Virus record (IMG/VR): IMGVR_UViG_3300020457_000025 | Span: 1 to 39,424 of that record | Strand: one strand, 5' to 3' | DNA from: a virus | DNA length: 39,424 bases | In this document: piece after piece, positions 30,604 through 39,424 of the stretch | Layout: every line of letters starts with the position of its first letter | Numbering within the stretch: the first letter of the stretch is position 1 | The notes under the pieces: model-generated | Told to the model about the DNA's origin: nothing | What the model saw: only the letters and a program-made list of their open reading frames with translations | Database searches by the model: none | Made by a program: the position numbers and the translations under genes

Positions 30604-33600
30604 TGACTGATTGCAACAACATCAACAATAGCCTTGATGCGATTGACAAAGAGATCAAACGCTTAGAGGCACTAGAAGCTAAAGAATTAGCTGAACTTCA
30701 ATCAATCAAAAGCAAAGGCACGACCAAAGGAGTCAAGCGAACGCTTAAAGATTTTGAAGGAAATGATATGACGATTAATAGCAAGGATTATTGGGAACAA
30801 GTAGAGAAAGACAATATTGCTAGGGGAGGTGATGACATCCAAAACCTAGTAAAAGAGGGCTTTACGAAAGCTATAAAGCCAAAAGGTTCTACAGGCAGAA
30901 TGATTAATTATGGTCAAATCCCACCAACAGAAGAGAACCTTGCAGGCTTGTTAGAGGTCTTAGGGCTAAGGAGAACATCGACTAAGAAGGGTGTTGAATT
31001 AATGCGTCCATTTACGCAACAACAAGCATCACAAGCAGCTATTTCCATTGCACAGACAGAAGGCGGCAACCCTGTTGCTTTAGGGCAGATGTTGAAAAAT
31101 AAGCTTAGAGGGATAGATCAATTACCAGTCAATGTCTATACAGCAGCGAGATTTAGAAGAGAAACATCAATGGCATACGCTGATGCTTTAGATGAAATTT
31201 CCGAGCTAATTGAAATAGGTGGAGTCACACCACAGAAGCAAGGAGAACTTGCAAACATTGGAAAATGGGCGCATTTTTTTGAACAGATAGACGCACAAGC
31301 CAGAAGAAAATTAGGTCAAGCATTTAAGAGTTATCAATTTGACGATGAAGGGGCTATGAGAACTTTAGATTTTGAAAAAGATGTTGCTGCTCTGACTTGG
31401 GATGATGTGACTGGAGGTAGCTTACTTGCTCAAGTTGCTGAACATATTGCTAAGGGTGATGTTCAAAAATTAAAAGAAATTGCTAGAGCAAAACGGTTAG
31501 GTGGATTATTAGAAGCACCTCTCAACAGACCTGAATTCTGGACACAAGTTCACATAATGAATCAGTACAGGAAAGATGGATTATTTAGCGCAATTGGTTC
31601 TTGGGCAATACGAAACCCTGCCTCAACAGCAGTTAGCTTTTGGTATGGCATGACAGATATTGTTGAAGGTGCATTGCGTGTTGGCGTTAAGGATGAGCTA
31701 AAAGCGTTTGGTTTAGCGAGCAGAGCCGTTCTTGACGCTCAAGGACAAGCTTTTAAAAATGCTAGGGATGCTTTCACTCAAGGAATTGCAAGAATGGGAG
31801 GAAGGAATGTAAAAGAAATATCACCTCAGATATTGTCAGAAAACAAAGCATTTGTAGAAGCTACCTTCGATAAAAGCTATAACTTAGTTTTCGGAGAAGA
31901 GAAGACATCAAATCCACTTACTTACGCTCTTGCTCTTAATAACTTAATCAATGCTTCTTGGCGAAATGTACTAGGCCATGCAGTAGAAAGAACAGCAGCA
32001 AAAGCAGGAATAGAGGAGGCAGTAACTACTGGATATTTACCAAGCTTTAGAGCTTTAAATTATTTCGATGAATGGTTAAGGACAACTTCTTTTACATGGA
32101 AAACCAAGCATGAAGCAGCTCTTAGATCATTAGATGAAGGAAATGAACTTGTAAGAAATGGAATATTAGACGCTAAAGATCTAGATCAATTTGTCATTCA
32201 AAATTCAGAAGAACTTACAGAAAATGCTTTATTTAGTGGACAGATGACTGACGAAGATTTAATCAAACTTAGAAGAGAAATAGGAGTGAACTTAGGAGAA
32301 AATATGGATAATGCGACCTTAAGATTAAAGATGTTTAATGATCTCAAAGGTGTTCCAAACCTAGCGGATGAGTTTGGAAAGATGGGTAAAGTTAGAGGTG
32401 ATGATGTTACTTTTACAAAGCAAAGAAAAGATCCATTTAATGTTGGAGTCTCTATAGCTCGTAAACAGCCAGCAGTTGAATTTGTACTTCCTGTTTGGCG
32501 TGTCCTATCTAATAGTTTTATGTGGGGATTGAAAGCAGATTTTCAAGCTAACTTAGCAAAATTGGCAATAGATGAAGTAAGAGCAAGAAAAGGAAAAATA
32601 ACAGCAGCAGATTTAAGACAACAAAGGGCCAATACTATTGTTGCAACTGGAATGATGGGCGCTTCTTATGCTATGTGGCAAATGGGTATTGCAAAAGGTA
32701 ATCTATCATTTAACAAAGAAGAAAGAGATAGACGAATAAAAAACGGGGAGATTCCTTATTCAATAAATGGTATTGGATTATCTAGTTCAGGGAAAGGAGT
32801 TGATTTTACAGATGTTTTCTTTACAAATATAAATGTATTAAAAGCATGGGATGAGGGATTGATTGACACTCCAGACTTCAACGAATTTATGTTGAAAATG
32901 GGCAAAGCTTATATTGGCCAACTCGAAAATAAAATGGGTATGTATCAGATTATCAATGCTGGTAATTTAATTAGTAGTGAAGGTGAAAGAGGTAATGCCT
33001 TAAAATGGTTTGCTCAATCTGGTAATGGATTATTCCCTCTCGGCCCTTCAGGATTATTGGGTAATGTTGCAAGAGGCTTTAGAGATCCTAGTGAACAGGT
33101 TGTACTCAGAAGATTTCCTTCAGCACAAGAATTAAGAGCAATTGAAGCAGATCCTCTTTATATACAACTTGCACCAGTTTTAAATGCTTTGCAGCAAATA
33201 AATGAACAATCAAATAAAAATATTCCAGTAATGAATCAAATATTTAAAGCACCAACTATTAACAAGGATTGGAAATGGCAAAAGATAGAAAGACCTTTGG
33301 GATTACCACTAGATAATGCAACCCCATTCATGCCAATTAAACAGCCTAAAGATCCTTTGTATGAATGGGAAAAATTGCATGGTTTTGGAATGAAACCACG
33401 CCCTAATTATCAAGTTGCTGGTATCACAATGTTGAACGATGAAGAATACATCTATAGAGAACACATGGGAACAGTTGTTGCTGAACAGCCTGCTTACAAC
33501 GTCATAGGGCCAAAATCACAAACAATTATGGGTGATATTGATAAGTATGTGCAGGGTAGAAATTTAATTGATGCTTTAAGAAAATTAAGCACAGATTTTG

Positions 33601-33887
33601 AATATAACCAAAAACTCAAAGAGTCATATAGCCCTAGCTTGACTGCAAAATACAATCAAAACAAAACACTAGGAAGAAGAACACAAGGCATTGGCAATGA
33701 AATATCAAAAGAAATCTACGAACCCTATAACGCAATTGTTAGTTACTACGACAAGCTTGGAATCTTACACATGTATAACAATTCACCAACCTTTAAAAAG
33801 AGGTATGACGCAATGATTGATGAACGTGACAGAAAGATTCAACTATTCATAGAACAAGAAACCTCGCTAGGAGTAGGCAGACAGTAA
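30603..33887 (+). CDS. Internal core protein, gp16-like part 2
   Basis: The 1094-residue protein overlaps the previous stop by one base (TAATG), with GGGAG upstream. A short N-terminal coiled coil (about 8-40) precedes large helical domains. Segments such as TGYLPSFRALNYFDEWLRTT and QPAVEFVLPVWRVLSNSFMW resemble membrane-associated internal virion proteins that thread across the inner membrane. T7 has one gp16; here the job appears split over two large proteins. A hairpin and a promoter-like motif follow the stop. Confidence 0.72.
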   Translation: MTDCNNINNSLDAIDKEIKRLEALEAKELAELQSIKSKGTTKGVKRTLKDFEGNDMTINSKDYWEQVEKDNIARGGDDIQNLVKEGFTKAIKPKGSTGRMINYGQIPPTEENLAGLLEVLGLRRTSTKKGVELMRPFTQQQASQAAISIAQTEGGNPVALGQMLKNKLRGIDQLPVNVYTAARFRRETSMAYADALDEISELIEIGGVTPQKQGELANIGKWAHFFEQIDAQARRKLGQAFKSYQFDDEGAMRTLDFEKDVAALTWDDVTGGSLLAQVAEHIAKGDVQKLKEIARAKRLGGLLEAPLNRPEFWTQVHIMNQYRKDGLFSAIGSWAIRNPASTAVSFWYGMTDIVEGALRVGVKDELKAFGLASRAVLDAQGQAFKNARDAFTQGIARMGGRNVKEISPQILSENKAFVEATFDKSYNLVFGEEKTSNPLTYALALNNLINASWRNVLGHAVERTAAKAGIEEAVTTGYLPSFRALNYFDEWLRTTSFTWKTKHEAALRSLDEGNELVRNGILDAKDLDQFVIQNSEELTENALFSGQMTDEDLIKLRREIGVNLGENMDNATLRLKMFNDLKGVPNLADEFGKMGKVRGDDVTFTKQRKDPFNVGVSIARKQPAVEFVLPVWRVLSNSFMWGLKADFQANLAKLAIDEVRARKGKITAADLRQQRANTIVATGMMGASYAMWQMGIAKGNLSFNKEERDRRIKNGEIPYSINGIGLSSSGKGVDFTDVFFTNINVLKAWDEGLIDTPDFNEFMLKMGKAYIGQLENKMGMYQIINAGNLISSEGERGNALKWFAQSGNGLFPLGPSGLLGNVARGFRDPSEQVVLRRFPSAQELRAIEADPLYIQLAPVLNALQQINEQSNKNIPVMNQIFKAPTINKDWKWQKIERPLGLPLDNATPFMPIKQPKDPLYEWEKLHGFGMKPRPNYQVAGITMLNDEEYIYREHMGTVVAEQPAYNVIGPKSQTIMGDIDKYVQGRNLIDALRKLSTDFEYNQKLKESYSPSLTAKYNQNKTLGRRTQGIGNEISKEIYEPYNAIVSYYDKLGILHMYNNSPTFKKRYDAMIDERDRKIQLFIEQETSLGVGRQ

Positions 33888-33897
33888 AGGAAAACTG

Positions 33898-33920
33898 TTA
33901 TCGGACTGAAAATCCGATAA
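33898..33920 (+). promoter_or_regulatory. Perfect hairpin before the tail fibre gene
   Basis: TTATCGGA and TCCGATAA form an 8-base perfect stem around a 7-base loop, just after the previous stop. There is no T-tract. Its right arm overlaps the CCGATAAGAT element of the adjacent motif, so it may be a processing site or part of the promoter region. Confidence 0.5.
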
Positions 33921-33942
33921 GATATGAACTACATGTGTGCAG
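33914..33942 (+). promoter_or_regulatory. Extended TGCA motif (copy 9), late promoter candidate
   Basis: The core CTACATGTGTGCAG (33929-33942) and upstream CCGATAAGAT repeat the arrangement found before gp11 at 20163-20191. It ends 7 bases before the GTG start of the tail fibre gene. Confidence 0.55.
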
Positions 33943-33949
33943 ATGAAAA

Positions 33950-36900
33950 GTGCCTCTTTCTTATACGACTGCTCAAGGAGACGGTAATCAAGCAGTATTT
34001 AATTTCACTTGGGATTATTTACTGAAATCGCATGTAAAGGTTTATATAGACAGAGATATTATTGCTGACACGGGAACCCTTCAAACTGATGGTGTTCACT
34101 ACTCTTGGTCAGGCGCAAAGCAAATAACTTTTTCAACCGCACCTACAAATAGTCAAGTAGTACATATAGAAAGACATACACCAAATACTTCTCAAATAGC
34201 ACCTTGGTCTGATGGTTCAAATTTAACAGCAGAGGCACTAAATAATGCAGACCTGCAGAACTTATTTGTCGTACAAGAGCAGCAAGACAGAAATGATCTA
34301 GGAGCAACCGAAGCTCGGACAGCAACAAATAATTCTGCCTCGGCAACTGCAACAGCAAACGCAGCGCAGGCGACAGCAAACGCAGCCTTGGCCCGCAGTG
34401 GGGGCACCATGACTGGTGATATCGTCATGGGTGGCAATAGAATTACAGGTTTAACTAATCCTGCTAGTGGTAGTGAGCCAGTTATTAAAAGCTACTTTGA
34501 AGCACAATCTTGGGATACCACAACAGAGACAATTGACAGTACAGAAACATGGGCTGGAAATAATTCCAATATTGCAACTACAGCAGCGATTGATGGCCGT
34601 ATAGATAGCAAGATTGATACAGCTATTGAAGGAGATGTACTAGCTGGTACTGATTTAACTAAGACCCAAACAGGCGGTCAGGTAACTCTTAATCATAGTG
34701 TTACAGGTGCGTCTTCAGTAAACAATGCAAATGGTGTTGTCCTTCAAGATTTAACGATCAACCCTAGAGGGCATATCACGGGTCATGCAAGTATTGATTT
34801 AGATACTCGCTATTACACCGAAGTAGAATTAGATGCTGGTCAATTAGACGATAGATATTACACAGAAACAGAATTATTAAATAATGGTGTTTTAGATGGT
34901 CGTTATTTCACTCAAACTGCAGCAGACGCAAGATATTACAACTTAGCTAGTGGAGAAGAGATTCAATCAGGTGAAACCTGGGCTGCTGCTGATAATAAGA
35001 TTGCAACTACAGCAGCGATTGACGCAAGAATAATTGACTTGGTTGATGACGTTGGTGGCTTTGATATTATCGCTGACGAATCAAGTTTCCCTAACAGCAA
35101 TCCTCAAGGATCAACAGGTCAGTCTGCTGTTATAAGCATTAAAGCAGTCTCACAGAATTTAACTCCTAGCGGGGGTACAATCTCAATTGCAAACGGAAAT
35201 TTAGCCAATAACGCAACTATTACAATTACTGGAGTAGGAACAACTACTATTCCTTCAGGGTTTGGTTTATTAGTTGAGTCAACTTCTACTGAACATACAT
35301 ATACATTTCACAGAATTGTTCCAAAAGCTACAGAGGTTACAACAGTTGCTTCAAATATAAGTGCCGTATCAGGTGTTCATTCAAATATAACAAACATTAA
35401 TGCAGTAAATAACAATGAAAGTAATATTAATGCAGTAAATAATAATTCAACAAATATTAATGCAGTAGCTGGAAATCAGACAAATATTAATGCAGTAAAT
35501 AACAATTCTAGCAACATTAATGCAGCCGTAGCGAATGCAACAAATATAAATTTAACGTCTCAAAATATTAATAATGTCAACAATGTGGGTACAAATATTA
35601 CAAAAGTAAATCAAGTAAGTACAAGCGTTGGCGGGAATCAAACTTTTACAATAACAGTACAAAACGTAAGTGGATCTAATTACTTTTTTGTAGATGGCAA
35701 ACAAACAGCAACATTAAACTTAGCTAGAAACTTTACTTATACATTTGATGTTTCAGATTCTACAAACTCAGGACACCCATTAAGATTTAAAGATGGAAGT
35801 GGTAATTCATATACGACAGGAGTTACAACGAACAATACAGAAGGAAGCTCTGGCGCAACTGTAGTTATTGCAGTAGCAAGTAATGCTCCTAACTCTCTCC
35901 GTTATTACTGCACAGCACATGGAAATGGCATGGGTAATACCATTGCTGTGATTGATGATGATATTGGAACTGTAGCCGCAAATCTTTCAAACATAAATAC
36001 GGTTGGAGGCGCAATCTCAAATGTTAATAACGTAGGTGGATCAATAACAAATGTTAATACAGTCGCAACCAATCTTGCAGACGTTAGTAATTATGCAGAT
36101 CGCTATCAAATAGCATCTTCAGATCCTTCAACTAGAGCAGATTCAAGTTCACTGCAAGAGGGAGATCAATATTTCAATACAACGTCAGATGTTTTAAAAG
36201 TCTATGACGGTAGTAACTGGAACACAGGTGTTACTGATACAACAGGTTTTGCTGTATCAACAGGACAAACTTTCACAGGAAATGTTGGTGTTCCAGCCGC
36301 AACTAACGGTGCACCTGGACTCTTTATTGCTGGTGATACTGACACAGGTATTTACAGCCCTGGAACAAACCTATTAGCAATAACAGCTAGTGGAACAAAA
36401 GTTCTTGAGGCAGGGTCGAGTGGAATAACTGTAACGGGAACAGTAGCAGCAACTTCATTTACTGGAGATGGTTCGAGTCTAAGTGGAATTAATACAGATT
36501 TAGTTGCTGATACAACTCCACAGCTAGGAGGCAACTTAGATGTAAATGCTAAGAATATTTTGTTTGGCGATAGCTCTGATGGTACCTCTGATGACGCTTT
36601 AAAATTTGGTGCTGGTACAGACCTAACTATCTATTCAGATGGAACCCAAGGAATCTTTGATGGTGATATTCAATTTAAGGGGGCAGGGAAAAATATTGAA
36701 TGGGACAAATCAGCTAATGATCTTATTTTCAAAGCGGCAGGTGGGGTATCTGGTAAAGCACACTGGGGTGCTGGTGGAAGTAGCTATGCGAATTTACAAA
36801 TATACATGGACACTTCGGGAGCAATAATCTCGACTTCACATGCACGTCTACAATTATCAGCTTATAACAGTCAAGATATACTTATTTCGTCTAGCAAGAA

Positions 36901-39424
36901 TATTGATTTTATAAACAATACAGGTACAACTAACTACTACATGAGGTGTTTGGAGAAATCAGGCAGTGATCAATGTGTAGAACTTTATTATGGTAATACT
37001 CCAAGCAAGCGACTAGAAACCACAAGTGCAGGGGTCACAATTACGGGTACAGCAACAGCGACTACCTTTAGTGGTTCGGGTGCTTCTTTAACGAATATTC
37101 CAGCAGCAAATTTAACAGGGACACTTCCCGCAATTAGCGGTGGGAATTTAATCAACGTCAACGCAACAACTCTTGACACTCTTGATAGCAGTCAGTTCTT
37201 AAGATCTGATCAAAGCGACACAATAAATGGTGTCTTAACTGTTAATACCAGTTCCAATGAAGCACTTGTTGTATCTGGCCCATCTGCTCCCTATATAAGA
37301 CTGAGAGACAACACTAATGCAGCTAGAGCTTATTGGCAGTACTCAGGTGGAGACGTGTGGTTCTGGAATGAGTACCGAGGGCAAGGTTTAAAATTAAGTA
37401 CTCAACCTTATTTTTATCACGGTAGTGCTTATAGAGAAATTATTCACCAAAACAACGTAGGTTCTGGTGGTGCGTTAAGTGGTAGTACTGTTTATTTAAA
37501 CAAGCTCTACGCAACCCATGGTGTTGGCGTACATAACTCTGGTTGGAATTACTTTGAAAGTACAACTTCTGGTCTTTATTGGAATGGCGGTAGTGCTGGT
37601 GGTTGGCACATATACCCAAGTGATACTAATTACATGCGGATGAGATCTGGTGCGTCGCATCAGGTTGGATTAGAAATGAAGACATCTGATAATGTTACTA
37701 GAGGTTATGTCTACGCTAACAATTCTACTCAAATTGGTTTTTTAAATAATTCTCAATCTTGGATTCTTAGATGTGATAGCGGTAAAGACACAACATTCTT
37801 TGGTGCTGCGTATCCTTACGCTAACAACAGTTATAACTTAGGTACATCTAGCTATAAATGGGCACAAGTTCATGCAACTACATTCCACGGTGATGGTTCA
37901 AACCTAACAAACCTCCCTGCTGGTGGTGCTGCATTTACGGCTACTGCTAGTGGTGCTTTGGCTGCTAATAAGGCTGTAATGGTTAATTCAAATGGAACTG
38001 TTACGCAGATAGATACAACTACTACTGCTAAAGGTATTAACACAAGCACGATGAACCCAAGCGGCCAATGGCAGAGACATTGGAATAGGAGTGGGCAGTT
38101 AACTGGTGGAGATATGTGCTATGACCTAACCCACGATAAAATCGTCCTTGTTGATGGACAAGGATTTGAGGCGTCATTGATGCACGTATATACCAATGGA
38201 AGGTTGAACGGTTCAATAAGTTGGACAAGTTTAAACGTCAGTACTTCAGGTGGAATGGAATTTATGCCAAAAAATATTTATAGCCCTGATAATGGATTAG
38301 TGCTTTGTGTTCTTGGAGCGTATGACGTAGGGCAAGTAAAACTAATTGAACCTACTGGAGCTAGTGGGGTTCAAACTTTTGGTATGAATATAAGCAGTGG
38401 TCATGTCTTTAGAAATACCAATGGTGGTGCAAGGTATTGTGGTGGTTGTTACGATACTAACGTCAATAAATTTATAATTTGTTATGCCGATTCTACTAAT
38501 AGTTATAGAGGTTATATAAGAACAGTAACCGTATCAGGTACAAACTCAAGTGCTTCTGTTTCGTTTGGATCGGAAACACAATTTGAAAGTTCTGATGTTA
38601 GATACTGTAAATTAGTTTTCGATGAAAACGCTAATAGAAGTTATCTAGTTTATACAAAAACTAATAACACTATTTATTATAGATATATAACAGTAAGCGG
38701 AACAAATATAACTCTAGGCTCACAGCAAACGGTTACGAGTGGATTCACAAGTCAACATTATATGCAAGGGTCTACACCCGTTTATAACTCTACAGATAAT
38801 ATTCTCGTAGTTGGTTATGCAAGTAACAACGGTTACTGGAGAGGATGGAGAGCAATTGCTGGCACTCCAGGAAGTTCCTCTATTTCATGGGGAAGCTCTG
38901 GCATGGCTTCTGGTACTACTGAAACCCAAATGAATGGAGATATGGCTTGGGATGGAAAAGCTAATCAATTCTGGTGCTGTTATAGATCTTATCCTGGTAG
39001 TGGAACATATCTAAAGGGTAATAAATTCACAGTTAACACCAGCACCTTGGCAATTTCTCAAGGAGCAGATTTTGATGACACCAGTTATTACAACCAAGAC
39101 AAATGCGTTATGCTCACTAATCCGAAAGAGAGTACTTATTGTGCTGAAGGGGTTGTATGGGTGAATTACAACGCAGGCAGCAATGGTCATACCTACAGTT
39201 TTATATCTACAGATACGAAGTCTAATTTACCTGGCCCAAACTACTTTGTTGGATTCCCTAAACAAGCATATAGCAACGGTCAAACAGCCACTATTCAAAC
39301 TTATGGCTCTGTTGTTGAAGGTTTCTCTGGCTTGAAACCAGGTTGGCCCTACTTTGTTCAGACAAATGGCGGTGTTGGTCTATCTACAAGTAATAGTCAA
39401 CAATGGCCTATTGGTGATGGGTTC
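33950..39424 (+). CDS. Giant tail fibre protein (gp17-like), partial
   Basis: The frame is open for 1825 codons from a GTG at 33950 to the window edge (T7 gp17: 553). Residues 1-150 are the T7 tail-fibre attachment domain (LSYTTAQGDGNQAVFNFTWD at the start), then an Ala-rich coiled coil. Two copies of an ETWA...IATTAAID module lie near 200 and 340. An NINAV decapeptide-like repeat follows (about 464-550). A cupredoxin-like domain spans about 564-667, with copper-type ligands His609, Cys654, His657 and Met661. Three DGSxLxxI/L modules end near 845, 1050 and 1325. Beta-rich propeller-like repeats fill 1365 to the end. The distal part should bind the host surface. Confidence 0.92.
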   Translation, partial: MPLSYTTAQGDGNQAVFNFTWDYLLKSHVKVYIDRDIIADTGTLQTDGVHYSWSGAKQITFSTAPTNSQVVHIERHTPNTSQIAPWSDGSNLTAEALNNADLQNLFVVQEQQDRNDLGATEARTATNNSASATATANAAQATANAALARSGGTMTGDIVMGGNRITGLTNPASGSEPVIKSYFEAQSWDTTTETIDSTETWAGNNSNIATTAAIDGRIDSKIDTAIEGDVLAGTDLTKTQTGGQVTLNHSVTGASSVNNANGVVLQDLTINPRGHITGHASIDLDTRYYTEVELDAGQLDDRYYTETELLNNGVLDGRYFTQTAADARYYNLASGEEIQSGETWAAADNKIATTAAIDARIIDLVDDVGGFDIIADESSFPNSNPQGSTGQSAVISIKAVSQNLTPSGGTISIANGNLANNATITITGVGTTTIPSGFGLLVESTSTEHTYTFHRIVPKATEVTTVASNISAVSGVHSNITNINAVNNNESNINAVNNNSTNINAVAGNQTNINAVNNNSSNINAAVANATNINLTSQNINNVNNVGTNITKVNQVSTSVGGNQTFTITVQNVSGSNYFFVDGKQTATLNLARNFTYTFDVSDSTNSGHPLRFKDGSGNSYTTGVTTNNTEGSSGATVVIAVASNAPNSLRYYCTAHGNGMGNTIAVIDDDIGTVAANLSNINTVGGAISNVNNVGGSITNVNTVATNLADVSNYADRYQIASSDPSTRADSSSLQEGDQYFNTTSDVLKVYDGSNWNTGVTDTTGFAVSTGQTFTGNVGVPAATNGAPGLFIAGDTDTGIYSPGTNLLAITASGTKVLEAGSSGITVTGTVAATSFTGDGSSLSGINTDLVADTTPQLGGNLDVNAKNILFGDSSDGTSDDALKFGAGTDLTIYSDGTQGIFDGDIQFKGAGKNIEWDKSANDLIFKAAGGVSGKAHWGAGGSSYANLQIYMDTSGAIISTSHARLQLSAYNSQDILISSSKNIDFINNTGTTNYYMRCLEKSGSDQCVELYYGNTPSKRLETTSAGVTITGTATATTFSGSGASLTNIPAANLTGTLPAISGGNLINVNATTLDTLDSSQFLRSDQSDTINGVLTVNTSSNEALVVSGPSAPYIRLRDNTNAARAYWQYSGGDVWFWNEYRGQGLKLSTQPYFYHGSAYREIIHQNNVGSGGALSGSTVYLNKLYATHGVGVHNSGWNYFESTTSGLYWNGGSAGGWHIYPSDTNYMRMRSGASHQVGLEMKTSDNVTRGYVYANNSTQIGFLNNSQSWILRCDSGKDTTFFGAAYPYANNSYNLGTSSYKWAQVHATTFHGDGSNLTNLPAGGAAFTATASGALAANKAVMVNSNGTVTQIDTTTTAKGINTSTMNPSGQWQRHWNRSGQLTGGDMCYDLTHDKIVLVDGQGFEASLMHVYTNGRLNGSISWTSLNVSTSGGMEFMPKNIYSPDNGLVLCVLGAYDVGQVKLIEPTGASGVQTFGMNISSGHVFRNTNGGARYCGGCYDTNVNKFIICYADSTNSYRGYIRTVTVSGTNSSASVSFGSETQFESSDVRYCKLVFDENANRSYLVYTKTNNTIYYRYITVSGTNITLGSQQTVTSGFTSQHYMQGSTPVYNSTDNILVVGYASNNGYWRGWRAIAGTPGSSSISWGSSGMASGTTETQMNGDMAWDGKANQFWCCYRSYPGSGTYLKGNKFTVNTSTLAISQGADFDDTSYYNQDKCVMLTNPKESTYCAEGVVWVNYNAGSNGHTYSFISTDTKSNLPGPNYFVGFPKQAYSNGQTATIQTYGSVVEGFSGLKPGWPYFVQTNGGVGLSTSNSQQWPIGDGF

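Noticed and set aside
35341-35600. Regular repeats that could be mistaken for a CRISPR or tandem DNA repeat
   Set aside because: They are codon-level repeats of the NINAV-type protein motif in the tail fibre. There is no spacer structure and no cas gene.
1-39424. Photosynthesis or metabolic genes (psbA, hli, talC, nrd) typical of cyanophages
   Set aside because: None was found in any frame. The host call therefore rests on gene order and the integrase-tRNA-polymerase layout only.

Overview
The window is most of the genome of a T7-like podovirus (Autographiviridae type) with AT-rich, compact, overlapping genes. It carries a single-subunit RNA polymerase and a nearly complete T7-order virion cassette: portal, scaffold, capsid, gp11, gp12, gp13, gp14, gp15, two gp16-like proteins and gp17. 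An integrase abuts a tRNA-Leu gene just upstream of the RNA polymerase, a layout known from marine cyanopodoviruses such as P-SSP7. The host is therefore most likely a marine picocyanobacterium. That is an inference: no photosynthesis gene (psbA, hli, talC) is visible. Both window edges cut genes: a minus-strand secreted protein at the left and a very long tail fibre at the right.

Layout. (1) 1-3624 holds packaging and lysis-type genes, mostly on the minus strand: a secreted protein, a holin-like protein, the large terminase, a 59-residue protein and a winged-helix RepL-like protein. The small terminase is the exception, on the plus strand and convergent with the large subunit. (2) 3625-4315 is a non-coding control region with divergent promoter candidates, a terminated short transcript, hairpins, a G-rich tract and AT-rich DNA. 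(3) 4316-7311 is a rightward early operon with an ArdC-type antirestriction protein and about nine small proteins, many with strong ribosome binding sites. (4) 7312-9036 holds a MarR-like protein, the integrase and a full-length tRNA-Leu(UAA). (5) 9037-14899 is the RNA polymerase and DNA metabolism block: SSB, RusA-type resolvase, a zinc-ribbon replication-like protein, a possible helicase loader and a 5'-3' exonuclease. (6) 14921-39424 is the virion block.

The most striking absence is any DNA polymerase or primase-helicase between the SSB/resolvase and the exonuclease, where T7-like phages keep them. A cyanopodovirus lineage without an identifiable DNA polymerase (called MPP-C) has been reported, and this window may belong to it or to a relative. 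In place of the missing genes lie two genes that look like phage replisome-recruitment proteins, and the phage SSB ends in a bacterial-SSB-like DIPF tail. I infer that replication is handed to the host replisome.

A second unexplained signal is a compact inverted repeat, roughly YTGCA-N4-TGCAG. It recurs eight or nine times, only in gene gaps or directly at gene starts, once per transcription module. It may be the phage RNA polymerase promoter, a MarR operator or an RNA hairpin. Genes starting next to it lack Shine-Dalgarno sequences, whereas genes inside the modules often have them.
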